64,000 nt of DNA from NCBI GenBank assembly GCA_947307055.1, contig CAMZHX010000001.1:62001-126000 (forward strand), given 5' to 3'. This document shows positions 18,183 through 25,494 of this stretch, piece after piece. The position numbers were made by a program, and so were the translations under genes. Each line of letters opens with the position of its first letter. The first letter of the stretch is position 1. Origin of the DNA: an uncultured Selenomonadales bacterium. GTDB taxonomy: Bacteria > Bacillota > Negativicutes > Selenomonadales > Selenomonadaceae. The notes beneath the pieces are model-generated. The model was not told the DNA's origin, did no database searches, and was given only the letters and a program-made list of their open reading frames with translations.

Positions 18183-19223
18183 ATGTTTGACAAAAATTTC
18201 TGCATGAGCTCCTATCTTGCGTTCAGGTACATTGAGCGCGACGACATGGATTTTTTCGAGGGACTTCACCACAGAAATATCGCACCGGTTAAGCCGGAAG
18301 ATAAAATCAAAGTTTCTTCTGCCGATGACATTGACGCGGCGATTGAGAAAAATTTTCCCAAGTTGCGCGGCAAGAAACTTGGCTTGATGTTGTCAGGCGG
18401 CATGGACTCGGCAAATTTGGCGGCGTACATGATTGGTTGCGACGCTTACACGTTCAGATTTTTGGACGGCAACTTTCAAAGCGACGAGCTTGAGCGGGCT
18501 AAGTATTATGCCAAAACTTACGGCTTGAAACTTCATTACGTCGACATAAATTGGCAGGCGATTGAGCCGCATGTTGACCCCCTCTTGAAAAATAAATGTG
18601 CGCCCGTTCACTCAATCGAGCCTCAACTCCTCGCGGCGGCCGAGCAGGCTAAAGCTGACGGCGTAGAAATGCTCATCGTCGGCGAGAGTAGCGATTTAAT
18701 TTTCGGCGGCATGGATAAACTTTTGGCGCAAGATTGGAACTTCGACGACTTCGCTAAGCGTTACACCTTCCTGAATCCTGCCGACGCTTTGAAGAATCCC
18801 GTTGACATGAGTTATCTTTTTGAGCGTTATCGTCAAGGCGACAAAATCAATTTCTTGACTTTTATGGACGATGTTTTTTCCATTGAAAGTTCGAGCTCTT
18901 ACTTGAATGCCTTTGAGACCGCGCAGATTGATTACTTTGACCCATATGCAAATTTGGTTATGGCGGAGCCGCTTGACTTGCAGCGCGTCCGCAACGGCGA
19001 GCCAAAATATTTGATTCGCGAGCTGTTCGCTAAAAAATATCCGAACTACCCGATTCCCGATAAAGTTCCGATGCCGCGTCCAGTTGATTTTTATTTTGCC
19101 GATTGGCAGGGACCGACTCGTCCGGAGTTCAAAAAAAATCTCGACATGAAAAAATTCACAGGCAATCAAAAGTGGCAACTTTGGTGCCTAGAAAGATTTT
19201 TAAATCTTTTTGAACCGTTGTAA
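18183..19223 (+). CDS. PP-loop ATP pyrophosphatase, asparagine-synthase-like, without glutaminase domain
   Basis: The 346-residue protein has the adenylation signature LMLSGGMDSANLAAY near residues 75-90 and an IVGESSDLIFGGMDKLL segment, as in the synthetase half of class B asparagine synthetases. The N-terminal Ntn-type glutaminase domain with its catalytic Cys is absent, so it would need free ammonia, a partner, or a different amine. The start is either ATG 18183 or TTG 18177 (GGGAG at 18167-18171 fits both); the latter overlaps the tagD stop. Being last in the cluster, it may amidate or otherwise activate a carboxyl group on the same surface polymer. That role is inference. Confidence 0.7.
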   Translation: MFDKNFCMSSYLAFRYIERDDMDFFEGLHHRNIAPVKPEDKIKVSSADDIDAAIEKNFPKLRGKKLGLMLSGGMDSANLAAYMIGCDAYTFRFLDGNFQSDELERAKYYAKTYGLKLHYVDINWQAIEPHVDPLLKNKCAPVHSIEPQLLAAAEQAKADGVEMLIVGESSDLIFGGMDKLLAQDWNFDDFAKRYTFLNPADALKNPVDMSYLFERYRQGDKINFLTFMDDVFSIESSSSYLNAFETAQIDYFDPYANLVMAEPLDLQRVRNGEPKYLIRELFAKKYPNYPIPDKVPMPRPVDFYFADWQGPTRPEFKKNLDMKKFTGNQKWQLWCLERFLNLFEPL

Positions 19224-19284
19224 ATTTTTATCGAGAAAAACTTTAAACGTTAATTCTGTTTCCTCAAGCGTAATGAACATTTTC

Positions 19285-19313
19285 TTGAAAAGTTTATGGA
19301 CGTATGATATATT
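19285..19313 (+). promoter_or_regulatory. Promoter of toxin copy A
   Basis: TTGAAA (19285-19290) and TATATT (19308-19313) are separated by 17 bases. Both boxes are conserved in unit B although spacer bases differ. Predicted leader to the toxin start is about 55 bases. Confidence 0.65.
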
Positions 19314-19374
19314 TAGTGTGGCAGGCAGTTCGATGCGTCGGCTTACCTTCCTCGGAAGAAGGGAGGTGACGCGT

Positions 19375-19461
19375 ATGGATTTTCTTGACTGGATTGACCT
19401 TGCGTCTAACGTCGGAACGTTCATCATTGCGTTGCTGACATTCTTCAAAGATAAAAAGTAA
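19375..19461 (+). CDS. Putative type I toxin, small hydrophobic peptide, copy A
   Basis: A 28-residue peptide begins MDFLDWIDLASNVGT, continues with a FIIALLTFF membrane helix and ends in a charged KDKK tail. It resembles holin-like/Fst-type toxins, which insert in the inner membrane and depolarise it. GGGAGG stands 8 bases before the ATG. The longer upstream frame is only the leader read through. The 3' end overlaps the terminator of a predicted antisense RNA, the arrangement known for type I toxin-antitoxin loci. The peptide is identical to copy B. Confidence 0.65.
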   Translation: MDFLDWIDLASNVGTFIIALLTFFKDKK

Positions 19462-19559
19462 GCCGTAAAACGTACGGCACCAAACTCGCGTAAATATTAA
19501 CCGAGGAAGGAGCCGACGGGATCAACATCGACACCTGCCATTAAAATTGTCTTTTTGAC
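19452..19559 (-). ncRNA. Predicted antisense antitoxin RNA, copy A
   Basis: A minus-strand promoter TTGAAA (19589-19594) with TATTAT (19566-19571) and 17-base spacing points into the toxin gene. About 80 bases on, a perfect hairpin (GCCGTA 19462-19467 with TACGGC 19473-19478) is followed on the minus strand by TTACTTTTTA, a somewhat interrupted terminator. The transcript would overlap the toxin 3' end and its downstream region. It also contains a 14-codon ORF (19497-19541). Confidence 0.5.
19497..19541 (-). other. 14-codon ORF inside predicted antisense RNA A
   Basis: The minus strand reads MAGVDVDPVGSFLG and then TAA. A-rich AAAAGACAATTTTA precedes the ATG, a weak ribosome binding site. Unit B encodes the same peptide with Ser for the second Asp. 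It may be coincidental conservation within the duplication. Confidence 0.25.
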
Positions 19560-19618
19560 TCCAAGATAATATCACGGCTGGAAGAAATTTTCAAGCCTCA
19601 AGCGCAATGAATATTTCC

Positions 19619-19647
19619 TTGAAAACTTTATGGACATATGATATATT
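19619..19647 (+). promoter_or_regulatory. Promoter of toxin copy B
   Basis: TTGAAA (19619-19624) and TATATT (19642-19647), 17 bases apart, at the same place as in unit A. Confidence 0.65.
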
Positions 19648-19708
19648 TATTGCGGCAGGCAGTTCGATGCGTCGGCTTACCTTTCTCGGAAGAAGGGAGG
19701 TGGCGCGT

Positions 19709-19795
19709 ATGGATTTTCTTGACTGGATTGACCTTGCGTCTAACGTCGGAACGTTCATCATTGCGTTGCTGACATTCTTCAAGGATAAAAAATAA
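19709..19795 (+). CDS. Putative type I toxin, small hydrophobic peptide, copy B
   Basis: Identical in sequence to the 28-residue peptide of copy A: an amphipathic start, one membrane helix and a KDKK tail. GGGAGG precedes the ATG by 8 bases. It is preceded by a conserved promoter and leader and followed by the hairpin of the antisense RNA. Retention of two identical reading frames, while leader and downstream bases differ, argues that the peptide is under selection or the duplication is recent. Confidence 0.65.
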   Translation: MDFLDWIDLASNVGTFIIALLTFFKDKK

Positions 19796-19892
19796 GCCGT
19801 AACCACGGCTCCGAAAATCGCTTAAAGTATTAACCGAGGAAGGAGCCGACGGGACTAACATCGACGCCTGCCATTAAAATTGTCCTTTTGAC
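19786..19892 (-). ncRNA. Predicted antisense antitoxin RNA, copy B
   Basis: Minus-strand promoter TTGAAA (19922-19927) and TATTAT (19899-19904) have 17-base spacing; the -35 box overlaps the stop codon of adenine deaminase. The terminator is AGCCGT (19795-19800) paired with ACGGCT (19805-19810), then TATTTTTT on the minus strand, a good rho-independent signal. The expected RNA is about 105 nt and overlaps the toxin stop codon. Compared with unit A the stem bases differ but pairing is kept. Confidence 0.6.
19830..19874 (-). other. 14-codon ORF inside predicted antisense RNA B
   Basis: The minus strand reads MAGVDVSPVGSFLG then TAA, with AAAGGACAATTTTA before the ATG, a plausible ribosome binding site. 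Compare the copy in unit A. Whether it is translated is unknown. Confidence 0.3.
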
Positions 19893-19923
19893 GCCAAAAT
19901 AATATCACGACTGGAAGAAATTT

Positions 19924-21666
19924 TCAAGCCTCAAGCGCAATGAAATTAAAGCTATCGTAGTCGAAGAGCCCGCGCGCCGTCAATTTTATTTCGGGGATAA
20001 CTGGCAACGACATAAAAGTTAGCGTCATAACCGGTTCGACTTCCTTGCTGATTCCTAATTCGGCGTGCGCTTTTTCGTGAAGGGCATCGAGTTTTTCTTT
20101 GAGCTCCTCGCCCGTTAAGTCGCTCATTAAGCCCGCGATTAGCAACGGTATCATTGAAATAATCCTGCCGCCGTTGACTAAAACCATGCCGCCTTCCATT
20201 TTTATCAGAGCCTCGACCGCGCAGAAAATTTCATCGTTACTTGTTCCCGCCGCGATTATGTTATGCGAATCGTGCGCGACTGATACCGCAATCGCGCCGC
20301 GCTTTATTCCGTAGCCGCTCAAAAATCCCAAGCCAATTTTGCCCGTCTCATGATGACGTTCAATCACCGCGACTTTGCAAATGTCCTGCGCGGGGTCGAA
20401 AATAAAATCGCCGTCTGTGTCGCGTTTGACTTCGGCGATAATTTTTTTGCTCACGACGCCGCCCGGCAAAATTTTTATCACATTGACTTTGCTACTCGTC
20501 AAATGCATTTTCAAGCGGTCGACGGAAAAATTTTTAACCCTGACGCTGCCGCGCACACTCGAAATATCAGCGGGAATAATTTTGGGCAGATACTTCCCAT
20601 TTTCCGCAACGAGCTCACCGCCTATCCAAACTCTATCGACGTGGAAATTTTCTAGGTCATCGAGCAAAACTAAATCGGCATGTCCTCCGATAATTATCGC
20701 GCCCCTGTCGTAAATTCCAACCGACTCCGCAGCATTCACCGTCGCAAGTTGAATCGCCGTTATCGGGTCAAGCCCTTCCGCGATGCACTTTCTTATATCT
20801 TTATCAATGTGGCCGAGTTCCAAAATAGTTTTCGGCTGGCAATCGTCCGAGCAAAGTAAAACGCGGCGGCTGTTCGTAGGCGTCACGCCCTTAATCAAAG
20901 TCTTCAAGTCGTGGCACGCCGAGCCCTCGCGAATCAAAACATACATTCCCTTTGCAATGCGTTCGTGCATTTCCTCTACGGTCGTGCATTCATGGTCGCC
21001 GCCGATGCCCGCGCTCATGTAAGCGTTGAGACTTTTGCCAGTCAACTTCGGCGCGTGCCCGTCAATCAGCTTGCCTAATTTCTGCGCGAGCAAAATTTTA
21101 TCCAAAGCTTTATCGTCGCAGTTGATAATGCCGGGCGCGTTCATGAATTCGCCAAGCCCAAAAATATTTTCGTCGCCGAGAAGTTCTTCCATGTCCGCCG
21201 CCTCAATCACTGCGCCCGCGTCCTCAAAAGGCGTCGCAGGTACGCAACTAGGCATAGCGTAAACGATATTAAGTTTGGTACGCGTTGCGGCGTCGAGCAT
21301 GTAACGAATACCGCGCAGTCCGCAGACATTTGCTATTTCGTGTGGGTCAGCGATAATCGTCGTGGTGCCGTGCGGAACAATTATCCTGCCGAGCTGTTCG
21401 GGGCTTATGTAGGAGGATTCAATATGGATATGCCCGTCGATAAAGCCAGGCGCAAGATATTTCCCGCCCGCGTCGAAAATTTCCTTGCCGTCGTATTCAG
21501 CGTCGCCCATGCCGATAATTTTCCCGTCGTAAATCGCGACCTCGCCCAAAGTAATTTCGCCGCTCAACACGTTGACAATCCGACAATTTTTAATCACGAG
21601 GTCGGCTTTGATTCTGCCCGCCGCCGCCGAGATTAAATTACGCAATAAACTTTTCCCTTCTCCCAT
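19924..21666 (-). CDS. ade: Adenine deaminase (Ade/YerA type)
   Basis: This amidohydrolase converts adenine to hypoxanthine and ammonia for purine salvage. The metal-binding GFIDGHIHIESSYISP segment, the PHGTTTIIADPHEIANVCG segment, LGEFMN, IDGHAP and LCSDDCQP motifs are all present, followed by the typical C-terminal domain. The open frame extends into the permease gene, so the true start is ATG 21666 (580 residues) or TTG 21645; both lie in a GGGAAAAGGG repeat that also supplies the ribosome binding site. It lies 15 bases after the permease stop. The last codons are duplicated in the neighbouring toxin-antitoxin repeat. Confidence 0.92.
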   Translation of the reverse strand: MGEGKSLLRNLISAAAGRIKADLVIKNCRIVNVLSGEITLGEVAIYDGKIIGMGDAEYDGKEIFDAGGKYLAPGFIDGHIHIESSYISPEQLGRIIVPHGTTTIIADPHEIANVCGLRGIRYMLDAATRTKLNIVYAMPSCVPATPFEDAGAVIEAADMEELLGDENIFGLGEFMNAPGIINCDDKALDKILLAQKLGKLIDGHAPKLTGKSLNAYMSAGIGGDHECTTVEEMHERIAKGMYVLIREGSACHDLKTLIKGVTPTNSRRVLLCSDDCQPKTILELGHIDKDIRKCIAEGLDPITAIQLATVNAAESVGIYDRGAIIIGGHADLVLLDDLENFHVDRVWIGGELVAENGKYLPKIIPADISSVRGSVRVKNFSVDRLKMHLTSSKVNVIKILPGGVVSKKIIAEVKRDTDGDFIFDPAQDICKVAVIERHHETGKIGLGFLSGYGIKRGAIAVSVAHDSHNIIAAGTSNDEIFCAVEALIKMEGGMVLVNGGRIISMIPLLIAGLMSDLTGEELKEKLDALHEKAHAELGISKEVEPVMTLTFMSLPVIPEIKLTARGLFDYDSFNFIALEA

Positions 21667-21681
21667 TTCCCTTTTCCCTTT
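21650..21681. repeat. GGGAAAAGGGAAATGGG-type purine repeat at the ade start
   Basis: Minus strand GGGAAAAGGGAAATGGGAGA and following AGGGAAAAG. The same simple motif occurs at 27887-27935, 45541-45570, 47637-47652, 56774-56807 and 62035-62112. Here it forms the translation start of ade. Confidence 0.6.
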
Positions 21682-23042
21682 CAAAGAAACATATACTTCA
21701 AAATGAATAGCACCGTCAAAATGTACATGAGCGGCGTAACGTCTTTGCCCTTGCCTGCGAAAACGTGTAAGATTGTGTAGGAGATGACGCCGAAGCAAAT
21801 TCCTTCCGAAATCGAATACATGAACGCCATTGAGAAAATTGTTATATAAGCTGGAACCGCCGTCAAAGTGTCTTCCGTCCAACTGATTCGGGCGACTTGT
21901 TGCATCATAAGAAAGCCGACAATTATAAGCGCGGGAGCCGTCGCGAATGCCGGAATTGCTAGGAACACTGGCGAGAAGAATAACGCTAAGAAAAATAAAC
22001 AACCCGCCGTGATTGCCGTCAAACCCGTCTTGCCGCCCTCAGCTATGCCCGCTGACGACTCGACAAATGTTGTTATCGTCGACGTGCCCATTAACGAGCC
22101 CGCCGTTGTCCCGATTGCGTCTGTCAATAAAACTTGCTTGACTTTGGGGAGTCTGCCGTCTTTATCGAGGAGATTTGCTTTCGACGCGCAGCCGATAACC
22201 GTCCCGATTGTGTCGAACAGGTCAACGAATAGGAACGCCATAAGCACCGAGAAAAATTCAAACGACATAACCGAGCTGAAATCGACTTGCATTAACGTAG
22301 GCTCAAGCGACGCCGGCATTGAGATTATCCCGTTCGGAAAGAGGCTGAAAAATCCTTTGTCGGGATTGGGGACGTAAAGTCCGGTTGCCTGACAAATCAT
22401 GCCAAGACCCCACGTCAAAATTATTCCGAATAACACCGAGCCTTTGACATTTTTTATCAGCAGGAAGGAAGTCACCAGCAAGCCGATTAGCGCGAGTAAT
22501 ACCGTTATCCCTTCCGATTGGAACATGCCGCCTTCGACCGAACTTTTGAAGGAATACAGCGTGACGAGCGTCGGACCTGCTACGACTATGTGCGCGTTTT
22601 GCAAGCCGATAAAACTTATAAAAAGTCCGATGCCGACCGACACCGCAATTTTCAGCGATGGTGGAATTGCATTGAAGATTGCCTCGCGAATGTTCACAAG
22701 CGATAGGAAAATAAAAATGACACCCTCAACGAAAATTGCTGCAAGTGCTTGTTGCCATGTGTAGCCCATGCCGATAACCACCGTGTAAGCAAAGTAGGCG
22801 TTAAGCCCCATGCCCGCCGATAGTACAAAAGGCATGTTCGCAAGGAGTGCCATACAAAAAGTTGCGAACGCCGAAGCAAGCGCAGTTGCCGTGAAAATCG
22901 CGCCCGTGTCCATGCCTGACGCCCCTAAGATAATCGGGTTGACCGCGAGGATATAAGCCATCGTCATGAACGTCGTAATGCCCGCCATAACCTCAGTCTT
23001 AATGTCCGTGCCGCGCTCTTTGAGTTCAAAAAATTTTTCCAT
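21681..23042 (-). CDS. AzgA-family guanine/hypoxanthine permease
   Basis: This inner-membrane purine transporter has 453 residues with about 12 hydrophobic segments. The AzgA/PbuG pattern is clear: TDIKTEVMAGITTFMTMAY, AYILAVNP, VLSAGMGLNAYFAYTVV and LVDLFDTIGT, plus a SSAGIAEGGKTGLTA segment. It likely imports hypoxanthine, guanine or adenine by proton symport and feeds the adenine deaminase encoded 15 bases downstream. The ATG 23042 has AAAGGA upstream. No purine riboswitch was recognised in the 100-base leader. Confidence 0.92.
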   Translation of the reverse strand: MEKFFELKERGTDIKTEVMAGITTFMTMAYILAVNPIILGASGMDTGAIFTATALASAFATFCMALLANMPFVLSAGMGLNAYFAYTVVIGMGYTWQQALAAIFVEGVIFIFLSLVNIREAIFNAIPPSLKIAVSVGIGLFISFIGLQNAHIVVAGPTLVTLYSFKSSVEGGMFQSEGITVLLALIGLLVTSFLLIKNVKGSVLFGIILTWGLGMICQATGLYVPNPDKGFFSLFPNGIISMPASLEPTLMQVDFSSVMSFEFFSVLMAFLFVDLFDTIGTVIGCASKANLLDKDGRLPKVKQVLLTDAIGTTAGSLMGTSTITTFVESSAGIAEGGKTGLTAITAGCLFFLALFFSPVFLAIPAFATAPALIIVGFLMMQQVARISWTEDTLTAVPAYITIFSMAFMYSISEGICFGVISYTILHVFAGKGKDVTPLMYILTVLFILKYMFL

Positions 23043-23146
23043 AGATGATTCCTTTCTTTAGTTGGATTTAGAAAGGATTTTACACGAAAAGTTTTTCTAA
23101 GTCAAAAAGCAACGCGACTTTGTAACTGCGTGACGACTCGATTACA

Positions 23147-23950
23147 TTAGCTGATTTTGTTTTCTAAGAAGATGACCGCCGCGCAGATTGCAATCACGAA
23201 TGCCGCCGCGTAAAAATCTAAGCTCGTAAGGCGAAGTTGTTTCATATGCGTTCGCCCTTCGCCGCCACGATAACAGCGCGCTTCCATTGCCATTGCTAAA
23301 TCATCTGCCCGCCGAAAACTCGACAAAAATAACGGAACCAATATCGGCACCATTGAACGCAATCTTTTTAGCAAGCCGCCCGAATTGAAGTCTAGCCCAC
23401 GCGATTTTTGCGCCTTGATTATTTTGTCGGTCTCCTCAAGTAGCGTCGGCACAAATCTTATCGCTATCGTCATCATCATCGCCAGTTCATGCGAAGGCAC
23501 GCCAAATTTTTTCAGCGGCGATAAAAGTTTTTCGGTTGCGTCGGTCAATTTAAGCGGCGAGGTCGTGAACGTCAGCAAACTTGCCAAAATTATCAGCAAA
23601 ACCAATCGCAAAGATATTTTCACGCCGTAGAGGATTCCTTCGGTCGTCACTTTGAACACGTAGAATTTTGCTATGACTTCGCCGTCGTGGCTCACGAAGT
23701 GAATCAGCAATGTAAATAAAATTATCCAACTCAGCGGCTTGACGGATTTTAAAACGGTCAGCGGCGGCACTTTCGACAAAAAAATTAGCCCCGCCGTCAA
23801 AATCGTCAGCAAAAAATATCCTTCCCAACTTTCCGCCGCGAAAATTAAAATCATCAGCGCGAATAGCAAAATTATTTTCGTGCGCGGGTCTAGCCGGTGC
23901 AAAATCGATTGTCCTGGAAAAAATTGTCCGAGCGTTATATTTTGTAACAT
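23147..23950 (-). CDS. ecfT: Energy-coupling factor transporter transmembrane protein EcfT
   Basis: EcfT is the scaffold of ECF vitamin/metal importers and links substrate-binding EcfS proteins to two ATPases. The 267-residue protein has five or six hydrophobic segments, HRLDPRTKI near the start, and the two coupling-helix signatures AQKSRGLDF and AMEARCYRGG that contact the ATPases. The usual ecfA1-ecfA2 genes are not beside it in this window; upstream is an unrelated glycosyltransferase. They may be elsewhere, or this may be a dedicated CbiQ-like component. Confidence 0.88.
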   Translation of the reverse strand: MLQNITLGQFFPGQSILHRLDPRTKIILLFALMILIFAAESWEGYFLLTILTAGLIFLSKVPPLTVLKSVKPLSWIILFTLLIHFVSHDGEVIAKFYVFKVTTEGILYGVKISLRLVLLIILASLLTFTTSPLKLTDATEKLLSPLKKFGVPSHELAMMMTIAIRFVPTLLEETDKIIKAQKSRGLDFNSGGLLKRLRSMVPILVPLFLSSFRRADDLAMAMEARCYRGGEGRTHMKQLRLTSLDFYAAAFVIAICAAVIFLENKIS

Positions 23951-23958
23951 TTATCCCC

Positions 23959-25398
23959 CTAAACATCGTCGCGATACATAATCGGCAAAGTTTTTATCCG
24001 CAAATGATTTTTCTTCAGCCAGACCGTCAACATGCGCTCCGAAAAAAATGACATCATGCGCGAATAAACATGCGGCGCGTCGATTAAATTTTTGTCGCCG
24101 ATTTGGACTTTGGCGGCAAGTTCTTCTGTCGCGTCGAGCATGAACGAAAATAACCACTCGCAATACGCATTAAAAATATTTCGGCGCGTAATGTGCATTC
24201 CGTAGAGGAAACAGACGTAGCCGTTGATAACTGCGTCGTAAGCGTCGAAGTAATCGGGCTGATTTTTGGTCAAGTGCTTGCGGACGACTTTTTCGGACAA
24301 CGCGACGAGTTCCGGAAATTTCGTAGAATAAATCATGAGTTCAAGTTGAGTTCGGTCGCTCAAGCGTTCGGTGTGGACGATTATATCGTAGTCGCTCAAA
24401 AGTTTTAGAATCTCGGCTTCGGACAAAAGATTTTTGGCGTTGAAGACGTATTCACCAGGGCGATAAATTTTTTGATTAGTTTTGGTCGTGAAAAAGCGTC
24501 GGTAGTGTACAAAGCCCGTGTGAGTATGCGTCGTATTTTTCCAAAGCCAGTAAAGCGCGGTGACTTCGTCGAGGAAAGGATTTAGGCGGCTGATATTATC
24601 GCCGGTGTCGTCGCCTATGTAGCCGAAATCATTTTTAGCGCGAGCGTGTCCGGCGTGAATAATTTTGTAGCAGGGCGGGAGCTTAGCAAGTTTAGCGTCC
24701 TTGTGCGTGACGATATAAATTCCGACATCGGCGGGCGGTACGGATTTTTTAATCAAACACCACGCGCCGTTCTCCGTAGCAAAACTTTCAACTTGCGCGA
24801 AGATTTTTTGATTAGTTGCGAGCCAACTTTCAAGCGGCGAATTTTTCCTGACGAATAGCAAAATTTTTTCCGTCGCGTCGTTAGTTTGAATCATCACGTC
24901 GATAAATTCTTCGGGCGACCGCTCCTCACTTAAAATAATCGCGTCGAAGATATGAAATTTACATTCGTCGAAGTCGCGATAAATTTTGTCGTAAATATTT
25001 TCGGCAATAGGGAAGAGATTTTGTCCGACGCAATCAAGCGCAATTTTCAAATCGCCGCGAGTATTGAAATCGCTTTTAGTTATGTAGGCGTCAAAGTCGA
25101 GGGCGCGAGCGGAAATTTTTTGATTGAGGACTTGCACGAGGACGGCGAGGGCTTTGTTTGAAAAGAAGCCGTCGAAAGATTTTTTAGCGAAGGCGACAGC
25201 TGACATAACTTGAGTATTCAGCGGGAAGCTTTCAAGATAGTTTGTGAGCTTAATTTGGTCGGTGAAAATCAAATACTCCGCGTCGAAATTTTTATCAGGG
25301 AAATCTATCTGCCCGACGACTTCGACGGGTTTATCGCCGATAATTTTTTTGAACTCATCGAGGTCGCCGCAAATCAGCACGCGAGGCACATAAGTCAT
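23959..25398 (-). CDS. DUF4422 glycosyltransferase with extra N-terminal domain
   Basis: The C-terminal 260 residues carry the DUF4422 pattern of capsule-type glycosyltransferases: GIYIVTHKDAKL, GDDTGDNISRLNPFLDE, ALYWLWKN, GFVHYRRFF and a NGYVCFLYGMHI segment. The first 220 residues form a different Rossmann-like domain (VLICGDLDEFKKIIGDK) also seen ahead of sugar-transfer domains. Total 479 residues, no membrane segment. ATG 25398 has AAGGAGG upstream. It ends 8 bases before ecfT begins, so the two are probably cotranscribed by chance of position. It probably builds a surface glycan; acceptor unknown. Confidence 0.75.
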   Translation of the reverse strand: MTYVPRVLICGDLDEFKKIIGDKPVEVVGQIDFPDKNFDAEYLIFTDQIKLTNYLESFPLNTQVMSAVAFAKKSFDGFFSNKALAVLVQVLNQKISARALDFDAYITKSDFNTRGDLKIALDCVGQNLFPIAENIYDKIYRDFDECKFHIFDAIILSEERSPEEFIDVMIQTNDATEKILLFVRKNSPLESWLATNQKIFAQVESFATENGAWCLIKKSVPPADVGIYIVTHKDAKLAKLPPCYKIIHAGHARAKNDFGYIGDDTGDNISRLNPFLDEVTALYWLWKNTTHTHTGFVHYRRFFTTKTNQKIYRPGEYVFNAKNLLSEAEILKLLSDYDIIVHTERLSDRTQLELMIYSTKFPELVALSEKVVRKHLTKNQPDYFDAYDAVINGYVCFLYGMHITRRNIFNAYCEWLFSFMLDATEELAAKVQIGDKNLIDAPHVYSRMMSFFSERMLTVWLKKNHLRIKTLPIMYRDDV

Positions 25399-25494
25399 AA
25401 AAAATTCCTCCTTTGCTCGAAAATTTTAAGCAGGGAGGTTTAATTCGTCAAGCGGATTGGTTATAATGGGAAAAATTTTAGGAAGGTGAGCGAT

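Larger units (their letters stand above)
19262..19928. repeat. Tandem duplication of 334/333 bases carrying a toxin-antitoxin unit
   Basis: Unit A (19262-19595) and unit B (19596-19928) are nearly identical. Each starts with CCTCAAGCGYAATGAA and contains a promoter, a small hydrophobic ORF, a hairpin and a GAGGAAGGAGCCGACGGG block. The same CCTCAAGCGCAATGAA text follows unit B at 19929, where it encodes the last residues of adenine deaminase on the minus strand. The duplication therefore carried the tip of that gene along. Confidence 0.85.

Noticed and set aside
19591-19861. Minus-strand open frames of 71-77 residues through the toxin repeat
   Set aside because: They read through the antisense RNA promoter and terminator, have no start signals, and share only the ade tail by duplication.
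19262-19928. Possible riboswitch upstream of the purine genes
   Set aside because: The region lies downstream of ade, not upstream, and its promoters, hairpins and identical ORFs fit a toxin-antitoxin unit better.
20099-22764. Plus-strand frames opposite ade and the purine permease
   Set aside because: Composition mirrors the real genes and no recognisable domain or start signal is present.
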